Positions 11,337 to 21,478 of a stretch of 64,000 bases of DNA are shown here, piece by piece. The DNA is from Steromphala cineraria (lineage: Eukaryota > Mollusca > Gastropoda > Trochida > Trochidae). Location of the stretch: NCBI GenBank assembly GCA_916613615.1, contig OU744732.1, forward strand, positions 29,832,673 to 29,896,672. The letters run 5' to 3'. The notes beneath the pieces are model-generated. The model was not told where the DNA came from and ran no database searches. It was given only the letters and a program-made list of their open reading frames with translations. Position 1 is the stretch's first letter; the number at the start of each line of letters is the position of its first letter. The translations under genes were made by a program, and so were the position numbers.

Positions 11337-12095
11337 TGTCTGTCTCTGTCCCTTTTTTGACCTTTTTGTCTTCTTGCTTCCCTCACTGTCTCTTCCATGA
11401 ACTTCCGTGTCTCTGTCTTTCCATTTATGTCTCCCCTCTGTCTCTGTCTCTGATGCTACACCTCCACAATCGTTTTTTCTTCGTTTCATTTTCCTGCAAA
11501 TGTCATTTAATCAATAATATTTCATCTCCTCAATTTCAATAGAAACATATAAACTTCCTTTTTGCCAAATCGTGACTGTCTAAAATGTCAAATGGGGACC
11601 TTCAACGATATTGATAAATCCCGGCAGTTCAAGAGCATCAATTATTATGTAATATAGTATATGCAGCAACGTAACCTTGATCTTTACCATGACATATAAG
11701 TCTGTCAGGAAAATGTCAAGTTAAAAGAAGAGTTATGTTTCGCAATTATTGAATTTTTTTCTCGCCTACGTTGATGTAAGAACGAAACAGTCTGCCAAGG
11801 TCAACAATTTTCAAGGTCTACAGTTTATATAACACTTATATTTGAAATATAAGAAGCTATTAACATAGCCCTGCTACGAAGTCTCAATGTCATAAAGATT
11901 GTCTGTGAAGTTGGGTAAAGTTCTTTAAGACAGTTTGAGGATTGTTTTACGGTTATTTTTTTAATCTAATTTAAATTTTGATCAATCTTTTGTATATGAT
12001 ATTACACGTAAAAAGATGTTTTTAAAAAAACGTTTAGTAATTGTTTCACCTGTTAAGATAAGATGAAATATATCTGTACCTGTCTTTTCGATGTT
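11337..12095. other. Pyrimidine-rich tract then AT-rich spacer
   Basis: 11337-11480 on the plus strand is dominated by CT and TGTCTCTGTC-like runs. The 85-codon frame there is low-complexity. The remainder is AT-rich with nothing recognised. Confidence 0.5.
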
Positions 12096-12717
12096 TAGAT
12101 ACAAGATACAAGATACAAAGTTTATTGCATATACATTCCATGAAGAAACAGATGCAAATATTAACACATAGATAACAACAAATGACATGATAAAAATGAC
12201 ACAATTAATAAAGCTACATACTAAATAGCATGATAACACAATAGCTACACATAGATCAAATGAAAACAACTGATTGAAAAATATGGCTATTATCTAAATT
12301 GGTAAAGGAAATGACAAATTATATTAATATAATCAGGATCATCATTCCTAAGTATAAAATGGAAAAGTTCATCATCCGTAATTTTCAGGCTTTTCAAACT
12401 ATCGAGCAATAGCTCTCGCTGATGAAAATGTTTTTTACAATATAATATATAATGTCTTTCATCCTCTAATATTTTACAAGTATCACATACTCTATCATTT
12501 ACTGGGGTTGGTGGTTTAGTATGTCTGCCGGTTTCAATTCTAAGGTGATGGTTACTCAATCTGAGTTTAGATAAATGGATCCTGTATTTTCTTATTTTAC
12601 AAACAGTAAAGTATGGCTCTAAGTTTATATTTTTCTTAATTAGTCTATATGTTCTAAGCTTACTTTTACCATGTTGATTAATTTTGTCTGCAGTAGATTC
12701 ATTGAATAGTTCTTCTC
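12096..12717 (-). mobile_element. 3' end of a non-LTR retrotransposon (LINE)
   Basis: On the minus strand, the C-terminal coding end (12717-12290) is followed by ~170 bp of 3' UTR and a tail of short tandem repeats, about three copies of TTGTATC at 12096-12119. A terminal microsatellite instead of poly(A) fits several LINE clades. The 5' portion is absent, as expected from 5' truncation on insertion. The clade cannot be assigned from this fragment. Confidence 0.75.
12290..12717 (-). pseudogene. LINE ORF2 C-terminal fragment with CCHC motif
   Basis: About 140 codons are open on the minus strand from just after an in-frame TGA near 12718. The early segment reads SKLRTYRLIKKNINLEPY and then RIHLSKLRLSNHHLRIETGR. 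Next comes a cysteine-histidine motif CDTC-x7-H-x4-C (from CDTCKILEDERHYILYC) and a stop at 12290-12292. 'KLRTYRLxK...EPY', 'KLRLSNHxLxIExGR' and the CCHC finger are the usual C-terminal signature of LINE endonuclease/reverse-transcriptase proteins, which copy their RNA at a nicked chromosomal target. The endonuclease and RT domains are missing. No stop interrupts the fragment, so it is fairly young. Confidence 0.8.
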
Positions 12718-13912
12718 ATTTACACACACTCTTTGGTTTTTACAAAAACCACCCTGGTTCGTTCCACCCCCACGTGACCCTCAAAAAGGGCGTTTCTACC
12801 ACCGAGCTGTGTCCATATGGACATGTATCCAGCACCGACCTAATGAGGTCATGGTCTGACCGAAATAAACTCAGCGCTTCACGAAATGGGGTCAGCTTGG
12901 CCTAATTCTTCAAGTCCCAGGCCGATAAGCTTTGTTCGTACTCTTCGATCATTTGTGCTTCCCCGGAGATATAAATGCCAAAGGGATATCTGTTATATTT
13001 CCAAGATTAACTTGTCAATGATTTATAAATTATTGTTTTGTTGACAAACAATGTTCAAAATAAAGCATGTGGTTAACCATAAGTCCAAGTTATTGTTATT
13101 AGTTCTAGCGCACTGATAATTTGTTCAAATGATTACATGAACCTACATGTAAGAAAGTAATCAATGAATCGACCATTTGAAAAGAGAAAATTGTGATATC
13201 TGTTAAATAAAAATAAACGAAAATAAACAATTATCTGAAGTAGATTGATGAGACAAGAATTCAACATAAAAATACCCTGTAAACGCTTACTTGGTTGCAT
13301 TACCTACAGGATATATGATGAAAATTAATTAATTATGTACCAGCAATAGAAATATTGATAAATATTTACGTATTATTATCTTCGAAAATAAGTTATATCG
13401 AAAATATTAAAATATCAAGTCGAAATTTCTGTTTTATTACAAAAGTGTGTTTCTGAATAAGTTATATTAGTAAAAACCATTTTTGAAACCCAAAATGATA
13501 AAAATGTACTGTAACATTTATACGCAAGACCAGAAGAAATAAACATGTTTATTCATATATGATTATAATAAACATCTCTGAATATAAGCCCTTTATTAAT
13601 CTTCAAATGATATCTCTATTTCATTACATATAGTAGTTTCTCTATGAGATATGAACTTCAGCCATTTGTAAACACTCAATACAAAATAGGTCACCTAAGG
13701 TCATCCAAGGCAACCTTTGACCCTATTGGTCTTATAGAACCTGCCTCGGCTTCTGCTTTGCACAGCTGGCCAGTGGTCAAGGAATCGGTTTCAGAAAATA
13801 CAAATTAACATATTCCTGATTTGATATAACATAAAGAAGAATCCTTGACGATATGTAATTTAAGGGGGCGACAACTAGACTTGCCATAATTTGATACATA
13901 TAAAGGTTTCTA
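12718..13912. other. No gene recognised
   Basis: 12750-12905 is slightly GC-rich with a 73-codon frame, but it has no recognisable homology. The rest is AT-rich. A cluster of TGACCT/AGGTCA half sites lies at 13688-13725 (GGTCACC, AGGTCATCC, CCTTTGACC); nuclear-receptor binding is possible but unproven. Confidence 0.4.
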
Positions 13913-14542
13913 ATACAGCTGCGTATCTTAAGTTTGTTCACTTACCTTCGTATTCTAGTGCAAATATCATGTAATTTGTAACGTCTTTGAGAAATCATGT
14001 CATTGTGAAAACGAAACCTATAATGATGAAATTTCACTGCATGAGTTAAGATTCAGTTTGCGTTGACATATTCGTATGTCATATCTAGCAGATAGCTGTA
14101 AAAAAATTGGCAGGTCATTGAAGTGACCAGGGGTCAAAATTTCAAAAACACTGATTTCTATTTTGCTCTACAAAATCCTTCATAAGTGATCAACAGCTTT
14201 AGATCTTATTCATATGTGTTCCTTTGCGTTATGGCAACGTGACTGTGCCGATTTTGTTCCTACAAAGTTATCATGGATGATTTTATCGAAATTTAAGAAA
14301 ATCCGAATTTCAAAAATATGACCCCATCTGTCTATTAAACATAGCCAAACGTTGACATTCAGCACCAGTGACAAGACGATCGCTAAATATGGTTTGGGAA
14401 TGGTTATTTTTCACATGGGCAATTGATGATTTCTGTAAGTGGTCCTGGAGTTATTTTATGAACGTCAAAACGAAACCCAAATCGCATGATATTTGCACTA
14501 AGATCACAAGCAGGTGAACAAACTTTTGGTATGCAGCTGTAT
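13913..14542. mobile_element. Old TIR element, ~630 bp, non-autonomous
   Basis: The left end (ATACAGCTGCGTAT, AAGTTTGTTCAC, TAGTGCAAATATCATG) recurs in inverted form at the right end, with ATGCAGCTGTAT at 14531-14542 and GTGAACAAACTTTTGG and CATGATATTTGCACTA just inside. The arms are ~60 bp and clearly diverged. The outermost bases suit a TA target duplication (TA|CAGCTGC...GCAGCTG|TA), which would point to Tc1/mariner, but this is weak. There is no ORF. Confidence 0.55.
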
Positions 14543-15770
14543 ATGTATACGTTTGTCTAGGATAAAAACACATACAACTTCTTATCAAAAGTTTGTTTAT
14601 TGCTTTATAACTCAAATATCATGTTACATGATGTTCCCTTGAGCTCAACACTTTCAACCAGTATTGTAGCAAAAGTTGTTAGTTTTAGAGTAGGTGAGGA
14701 AAAACATTTCCTCATTGCATACTGAAACAATTTCATGATAATGAAGTAACAAGAAGAACATAATTGGCACTGTCAGGGTTAATGATTTGGTCCTAAATGT
14801 CAAACACTCAAATTTCTGAATTATCTTATAAAATTTAATATTGAAATTATTAGATAGAACTTTCAAACTTTCAATCTTGGTCTATGAGTGAACATATTGA
14901 TATGAAATGGCTTGATTTCTCAAGATTAAAATCTAAAGTATATATGTGACATTATATCCTTTAATATTTCGACTGATCACTTAAAATGGAAACATTATTC
15001 CATTACATCTAAACATTAAACATTTTATATATGACTTCATTTTGTTACAAATTACGTTTTATATGTACCAGGAAATTGTTTTGACATGTATTGACCGAAT
15101 TTCCCTCAATTATACATTGCCTTTTACGTTTAAATAAAACCCTGTCTTCTTGAGCAGAAAAAAACCCGAAATAGTTATTTTTAAAAAAATATAATAATTC
15201 CAATCAAATCAGTCAGATTTATTAAAAAAGGTTAACATAAGGTTATAATTTTCTCAAGTGTATCAGGTTTAATCTGTTCGATGTTTTTGTATTGTCATTA
15301 TCATTTGGTCATTTGGTCGAAAGTCTAGTTTGTCCATTGTCCGGACTGTCAGCTGGTCAGTCACTTTCACGATTGACCTATTTGTCCGGAGCATGCCTCT
15401 ACACGTCCCGTTATCATTCGCTTCAATTAACCTTCTTTCGCAGTGACGTTTGACCTTATCGCTCACAATTATGGTTCATAACAACCTGGAGGCTAGCGAA
15501 AATATTCTTTGATGGATGAAGCGGAAAATTGGATTTATAAGCTTAGTGATTTGATAGTGTTATTAATATACTACAAAAATCACTGGGTGATTTAATGAGG
15601 GGTGGTCGGGTTTTGAAGTACAACAACACATTTGAAGATTAATCAATTACTACTATTCTTGTTCTTAAAAGTATCGAAAATTAACTGGTGACTGGACTGC
15701 AAATTGTTTTTCTTATATTTGATTTAGGAAAACGAACACGATTTTCTTCTTACCTGTTTCATCACTCTTC
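14543..15770. other. No gene recognised
   Basis: AT-rich sequence. 15290-15460 is richer in GGTC/GTCC words and holds a 65-codon reverse frame without recognisable homology. Confidence 0.45.
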
Positions 15771-15791
15771 ACATATATATATATATATATA
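15771..15791. repeat. (AT)n microsatellite left of palindrome
   Basis: A short run of AT dinucleotides about 40 bp outside the left palindrome arm. A matching AT run directly abuts the right arm. Confidence 0.9.
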
Positions 15792-15885
15792 GGTATAAAG
15801 ATGAAGGGGTCTCACGTGAAGTAAATGTAGATTTGAAAATAAAATACTTCAGACGACACTTGCTGTAGATATCATTTTAATGATG

Positions 15886-15931
15886 ACTGGATGCGTCGCA
15901 TTTCGACTTGTTAACAAGTCTTTTCAACAGT
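15886..15931 (-). ncRNA. Hammerhead-ribozyme-like fold, left arm
   Basis: Identical to the right-arm motif (16505-16550) on the opposite strand. The same non-canonical core is present, so the alteration predates or was copied with the palindrome. Confidence 0.55.
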
Positions 15932-16051
15932 GTGGAGTTTTAACAACATGGCGAATATATAGTTCATGCTTGACAATGTAACAATGTGTAATGGACTTTG
16001 ATTAATTGACATGTGACAAGTGGTCAGCTTGATTAGCGCACAATGTACCAT

Positions 16052-16208
16052 TTATGAGGGATTAAGATTTGAGTCATTGTAGTTCACACATCCTGGTCGG
16101 CCCAAGTCAATGAATTGATGTTTTGCTTGATTGCACAATTTCTTTTCCCTGTATTCTTTTACTCTCTCGGGGTAGGATTTCACGATCGGCAAATGTCGTT
16201 TTATGAAG
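16052..16208 (-). pseudogene. Unrecognised C-terminal coding tail, left arm
   Basis: Mirror image of the right-arm tail. Reading outward from the centre on the minus strand it gives FIKRHLPIVKSYPERVKEYR..., then a stop at 16052. The composition is protein-like (charged, no low complexity), but I recognise no family. It has no own start, so it is a fragment. Confidence 0.4.
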
Positions 16209-16227
16209 TTTTCCAGAGTAAACTGGA

Positions 16228-16384
16228 CTTCATAAAACGACATTTGCCGATCGTGAAATCCTACCCCGAGAGAGTAAAAGAATACAGGGAAAAGAAATTG
16301 TGCAATCAAGCAAAACATCAATTCATTGACTTGGGCCGACCAGGATGTGTGAACTACAATGACTCAAATCTTAATCCCTCATAA
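16228..16384 (+). pseudogene. Unrecognised C-terminal coding tail, right arm
   Basis: Open from the palindrome centre to TAA at 16382. The peptide contains KRHLPIVKSYPERVKEY, EKKLCNQAKHQFIDLG and ends NYNDSNLNPS. It is the 3' coding end of a longer element cut off at the palindrome centre. It could be the end of a Penelope-like protein downstream of GIY-YIG, but no diagnostic motif is visible. The longer 89-codon frame starting at 16115 is an artefact of reading through the inverted left arm. Confidence 0.45.
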
Positions 16385-16504
16385 ATGGTACATTGTGCGC
16401 TAATCAAGCTGACCACTTGTCACATGTCAATTAATCAAAGTCCATTACACATTGTTACATTGTCAAGCATGTACTATATATTCGCCATGTTGTTAAAACT
16501 CCAC

Positions 16505-16550
16505 ACTGTTGAAAAGACTTGTTAACAAGTCGAAATGCGACGCATCCAGT
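16505..16550 (+). ncRNA. Hammerhead-ribozyme-like fold, right arm
   Basis: The order is: stem I strand ACTG (16505-16508); core TTGAAAA (16509-16515) where the canonical core is CTGANGA; stem II hairpin GACTTG-TTAA-CAAGTC (16516-16531); core GAA; stem III ATGC-GAC-GCAT (16535-16545); C at 16546 in the cleavage-site position; and closing stem I strand CAGT (16547-16550). All three helices pair perfectly, and the very short stem III matches the minimal type I hammerheads of Penelope-like elements and retrozymes. The C3 and G8 positions are changed (C to T, G to A), which would be expected to abolish or greatly weaken cleavage. A second hairpin ATCATT-AA-AATGAT follows immediately. Confidence 0.6.
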
Positions 16551-16603
16551 CATCATTAAAATGATATCTACAGCAAGTGTCGTCTGAAGTATTTTATTTT
16601 CAA

Positions 16604-16605
16604 AT

Positions 16606-16632
<27 letters not shown>
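16604..16632. repeat. (AT)n microsatellite at right arm end
   Basis: An AT dinucleotide run starting at the outer end of the right palindrome arm. AT runs on both sides may be the preferred insertion target or a retroposition tail. Confidence 0.9.
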
Positions 16633-16639
<7 letters not shown>

Positions 16640-19636
16640 AGTCATTCAGTGTACACTATTAGAAATAGAGTCAAATTATATCTTCTTGGATGGTTACTTA
16701 TATAGTATACTTTTCAATGTGGATGAAAAGTATATTACATGTATATAGAAGGCTGGTGGACGATCTGGTAACGATCTAACAAATATTTCACTTTCGCATT
16801 CACTATACTGACAAAAACTGCTCATTGGTGTATCGTGTCTTGGACGACTAATCTGAAACCTTTCATATAATGTTTTCTATTCCTGTTTTAATATGTTTTC
16901 GTTTTCAACATTTGAATATTATGCAATTACTGACTTCAGTTGAGGTGAATAAAATGGTATCTTGGCCATTCGTCGAGGCGGTGAAGATGCAATAAGTATA
17001 TACACATATACGTATGTCTTAAGAGTACTATAATACATGTATGTCAACTAATTGTTGGTATTTATATGTATATGTGCTTAAAGTTAATCACCATCAGCAA
17101 GTGGGTATTCGAATTATAAGACATACATATTTACCAAATGTTTATAATATCTGAAAAACTAAAGATGTTGATAAATGGTTCTATCTTTCTGATGTATTTT
17201 ATTTATATTGATGACAGTTTTTGCCATTTGGATACCCTTACACATGTACATTTGTAACATTTGCCTATATGTTCATCTGAATATCATACTGTGATATACA
17301 TATACTTGTGTAGCAACATCCTATAGTCTTTTATATGCCGAATTTTGTATTTACATGTTAATAATAACAGCAAAAATATTTATTCTCAGTGCAACATAAA
17401 AACGAACAGGATTTACGTCGTTTAGGCTACATACGTCATAAACGTTCTCGTTGTTTACAATACGGTCGCATATCAAGAAAGTCTACTTTCGTACCATTTC
17501 CTCTGACGTCGTAAAACATTAATACTTATTTATTCAAGTGCAAGCATTTCATGTGAAGAACATTCTTGAAACAACATGGGCCAGAAAGTAAACAACATCT
17601 GCGTCGAAAGTTATTTATCAATTATCTGCTTTTGACTATTTTGGCGAAACTGATAATAAAGTTAAGTAGGTTGGTTAATTTTGAAAATATATTTAAATAA
17701 TTTGATCCAAACTTAACCTACAATGTATCAGAGCCTCACAATAGTAGTCTAAATATTTTCTGCCTGAGATATCAACAACGGGAATGTCCATATTGAGTTA
17801 TCTTAAGATATATTTTTGACAACTTTGATTTTAAAAGTTAAAGAGGGAAATACGTTTAAACAATCTATGTTTAACCTAGCTTTAACACCTCGAAATTCGT
17901 GTTTAATAATTTTATTCACTGTCTTCTTTTTCTTTTCTTCTGCCTATGTTAAATGAATGAAAATACTAGAATGTTCGTTAGTTATTTACATGTGCTTTAT
18001 CTATTTACTTATTTGAGTCACTTATCGATCGTGTAAAAACATGCATGTGCAATTTGAATCTCGCTTTTTATCATTCCTCATAACCCTTTTTCATATATCA
18101 AGTCTCAGTGTATATATATTGTCCAAAATATTAACATAAAAATGTATGTGTTATAATGTAGGTTTCCAAGATATCAATTATCATCAAGCGTATTTTGTAT
18201 TGAACTTTATCCATTACTGACACAAATATGACCCAATAAGAAGGGCGATACTAGATAAACACCGTTATCCGATAATTCAATAAATAAAGTAGGGCGTAGT
18301 AGATTTCCTTGTTGTATCCCTAATAGGCTTATAAACGAAATCGCGTCATTAACAAGAGATTTACAACATTGTATCCGGTTAAAATGAGGATGATACTCTA
18401 AGCAGATATGCTGTCTCTAAATATACATGTACATTTCACATAACCTGATCCCTTTCCTGGGAAACGTTCACGGGTATTACTAAACGTGACTAGGTAACCT
18501 TGAATCATTGATACACTTGCATGACCTTGAATCAAAGTCTAAAGGTATAGACCGTCACTCTCGAGGAAGTCGGAGGAATGTTACGAGTACTCGGGGTACC
18601 CTTCACTAGCGGGGCGAAGCCGAGAAGCCAAGAAGCCTACACATCCAGATTTTATGGTCGCATTTAGTCCACACGTACTTACTCACGGCTTTGTCAGGTA
18701 ACTCGGGCCATTGATCGGGTAGATGACAAGGCTAAAGGACGAATGTTTTATATAGTTTGTCCAAAGATCTTTAGAAATCATCATAATTTGCTACGCTCAC
18801 TGAAAGCTTTTCGGTGATGGGAGATAACAAAAGGAATGGAATTTCAAGGGTTTTTTTAAGGTGTGGGAATCAACTCTACCGCCCAGGGTTAATCTTCTTC
18901 AAAAGTTTTGAAAGGGCTTCCGATTATTTGTCGTTACTTTTCGGTGAATCATTGATATCAAAATGTTTAAACGTTTAGTTTCGGTCGTCAAAATCGTGTA
19001 GTATATTATTATTGCTATGTGGACAACCTATGATTCATCAATTTACTCAGTCGTGTACCTTATATTTAACATCATGAGGTAAATTGTAGCGTTTGTTAGT
19101 ATCAAGGACGTGGTTTTCAAATTAATTTAATGCATAGTTGAATGAATAGAGTATTTGATAATTTGTAAATTTTGAGGAATCAAAACTCAAAACAGTCTGT
19201 TGCTTTTAATCTGCATTTGTTAATTGAACAGGGTAACGTACATAAAAGAAGAGTGTCAATTAAATAAATTTCGATGAATCTCTTGAGTTTGAAAACACTA
19301 TCCCAGCTTTCTTTATAGATGTTACTGTAAGTTTAAATTTTAATGTGATGATCATTCAATATATTACGAAGTCAATTTGAGTCAACTTTCAAGCGTGAGT
19401 GGTAACGATGAATGATTCTATGATACATCTACTAATTAGGTGTCTATCTTGTACATGTAGGTATTAACCTTTGATAGCATCTGTCGCAATGGGTTATCAT
19501 ATACATCATTAAGCATTGAGTGTTCACTGAAGTATATGATACAGATGATACGTAGTAAATAGTAACCTCATAATGAGCTTTATCGGAACTTTTACTCTGA
19601 ATTATCGAGGATGGATCTTATCCAATAGTGCCACAT
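16633..19636. other. No gene recognised (3 kb)
   Basis: AT-rich sequence with no open frame above 60 codons that looks coding. A GC-richer patch at 18540-18700 contains GCGGGGCGAAGCCGAG but no fold or homology I can support. CCTTGAATCA occurs twice near 18500 and 18530. Confidence 0.45.
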
Positions 19637-20795
19637 ATGACATATTACCTTTCTATTACATGTTGATAACATTGAATATCGTCCCTCTACTAAATGATGA
19701 ACTTGAACTGAATTCATAATAAGGTGTATCATACACTGCAAACATATTACCTTTTTATTACATGTTGATAACATTGAATATCGTCCCTCTACTTAATGAT
19801 GATCTTGAACTGAATTCATTATAAGGTGTATCATACACTGCAAACATATTACCTTTCTATTACATGTTGATAACATTGAATATCGTCCCTCTACTTAAGA
19901 TGATCTTGAACTGAATTCATAATAAGGTGTGTCATACACTGCAAACATATTACCTTTTTATTACATGTTGATAACATTGAATATCGTCCCTCTACTTAAG
20001 ATGATCTTGAACTGAATTCATAATAAGGTGTGTCATACACTGCAAACATATTACCTTTTTATTACATGTTGATAACATTGAATATCGTCCCTCTACTTAA
20101 TGATGATTTTGAACTGAATTAATTATAAGGTGTGTCATACACTGCAAACATATTACCTTTTTATTACATGTTGATACCATTGAATATCGTTCCTCTACTT
20201 AATGATGATCTTGAACTGAATTCATTATAAGGTGTATTTCATACACTGCAAACATATTACCTTTTTATTACATGTTGATAACATTGAATATCGTCCCTCT
20301 ACTTAATGATGATCTTGAACTGAATTCATTATAAGGTGTATTTCATATACTGCAAACCTATTACCTTTTTATTACATGTTGATAACATTGAATATCGTCC
20401 CTCTACTTAATGATGATCTTGAACTGAATTCATTATAAGGTGTATCTCATACACTGCAAAAACATTGCCATATTACATGTTGATAACATTGAATATCGTC
20501 CCTCTACTTAAAGGGGGTCTCCAACTTCTAATTGTTAACTTCCAGTGTTTTATTAGCGAGGCCCCGAGAGGGTCGGAGAGGGCCTCGCTAATAAACACTG
20601 GACGTGAAAAATTAGAAGTTGGAGACCCCCTTTATTTTTTTAACTTTTAGTGTTTTATTAGCGAGGCCCCGAGAGGGTCGGAGAGGGCCTCGCTAATAAA
20701 ACACTGGAAGTTAAAAATTAGAAATTTGAGACCCCCTTTAATACGATTAAACTGAATTCCTGTATAAGCTAGGTGTATCTAAAACACGCGCAAAC
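19637..20795. repeat. 102-bp tandem repeat, ~9 units, interrupted at 20508
   Basis: The unit runs through CATATTACCTTTTTATTACA, TGTTGATAACATTGAATATC, GTCCCTCTACTTAATGATGA, TCTTGAACTGAATTCATTAT and AAGGTGTATCATACACTGCA. AACATATTAC recurs at 19741 and 19843 (102 bp). Units are nearly identical except for 1-4 bp indels. The last unit is split at CTACTTAA by a foldback insertion and resumes, more diverged, after 20741 (ACTGAATTC..GGTGTATCT..AACAC). The frames at 19592-19774 and 20465-20650 are repeat read-throughs. Confidence 0.92.
20508..20741. mobile_element. TTAA-type foldback MITE family ii, partial tandem dimer
   Basis: The first unit (20512-20631) is a near-perfect hairpin: AGGGGGTCTCCAACTTCTAA on the left and the inverse ending in GAGACCCCCT, with loop CGAGAGGGTCGGAGAG between GGCCTCGC arms. 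A second unit missing its left end follows (20640-20737) with the same loop. TTAA flanks the whole dimer at 20508-20511 and 20738-20741. Uninterrupted units of the surrounding tandem repeat have a single TTAA at this point, so TTAA is the duplicated target. The ends fit the TTAAAGGRR motif reported for T2/Kolobok MITEs. Confidence 0.88.
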
Positions 20796-21151
20796 TTGAA
20801 GTTAACTGTAAAACGGTATTTAAACAATCCTTAATTCTAGAAAACAGGACATCTAGATAGTGAAGAAATAAGACACTGTTACATTCCGATAACAAACAGG
20901 TCAAGGTTTCGATGGAAGTGGTAATCTGAATGAACAGTCAGTACTGACACCTGATTCTGGGAGCGTTATTTCTGTTTTTACACCGCAAGAACTCATCACA
21001 AAAACATAAAGAATTTATGATAATTATTAACACTTCAGTAAATGATATTGGTGGAACAGAAAAATGCAAATTGTATTGAATTTATGAATCAAAATCTACT
21101 TTGTGTTGCTTTTCTATATCTTTTAAAAATCAAAATGATGACTACGGTACA
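20742..21151. other. End of repeat array and AT-rich spacer
   Basis: Beyond ~20795 nothing is recognised. Confidence 0.45.
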
Positions 21152-21478
21152 TTCAAGAGGCAGTAGCTCGTTTTTAGGGGGAGTTTAAGGTGGTGTCAGG
21201 AAAATGAAAATAAATGGTTCCAATCGAAAGACAAAGCTTAACTAAGTTCAAAGTACAGCCATGGGATTCCTTTTTCTTACACAAAATGAATTAAAGGTGT
21301 TCGCACAAAAATGGCTGCAAATGGACTTTATGTGTATCTTTATCTCTGACCATAGATGATTGGTTTGTGTAATGAAATTTTTTGACGCTATCAAACTAGA
21401 ACATAAATCATTTACGTATAATTATCAGTGAAAACTAAAAACAAAAAAATTTAAAAAAACGTGCTACTGCTCCTTTCA
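21152..21478 (+). mobile_element. TTAA-type MITE family i, copy 6 (TTCA-flanked)
   Basis: A shortened, diverged copy with AGAGGCAGTAGCTCG on the left and ACGTGCTACTGCTCCT on the right. Both flanks are TTCA in the same orientation (21152-21155 and 21475-21478) instead of TTAA. A direct TTCA/TTCA pair is what a target duplication gives; if the four bases belonged to the inverted terminus the right side would read TGAA. Confidence 0.85.

Larger units (their letters stand above)
15831..16605. repeat. Near-perfect palindrome with 378-bp arms (Penelope/retrozyme-like ends)
   Basis: The left arm 15831-16208 and right arm 16228-16605 are inverted copies separated by 19 bp (16209-16227), which themselves hold TCCAG...CTGGA. 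I found one clear mismatch between arms (TAGTTCATG versus TAGTACATG in the same sense). Each arm, read outward from the centre, has a ~55-codon open tail, ~120 bp of UTR-like sequence and then a hammerhead-like fold. The layout is two identical 3' element ends placed head to head. Inverted long terminal repeats carrying hammerhead motifs are known for Penelope-like elements, and hammerheads also occur in animal retrozymes. Family assignment is inference. Confidence 0.7.

Noticed and set aside
11337..11542. 85-codon plus frame
   Set aside because: It starts within a MITE terminus and is dominated by CT-rich low-complexity sequence.
11982..12269. 95-codon hydrophobic reverse frame as a membrane protein
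   Set aside because: It lies in the AT-rich 3' UTR and tail of the LINE; hydrophobicity follows from T-rich codons.
16115..16384. 89-codon ORF and its minus-strand twin (16052-16321) as two genes
   Set aside because: They are the same sequence read through a palindrome; only the outward coding tails from the centre are plausible element-derived coding sequence.
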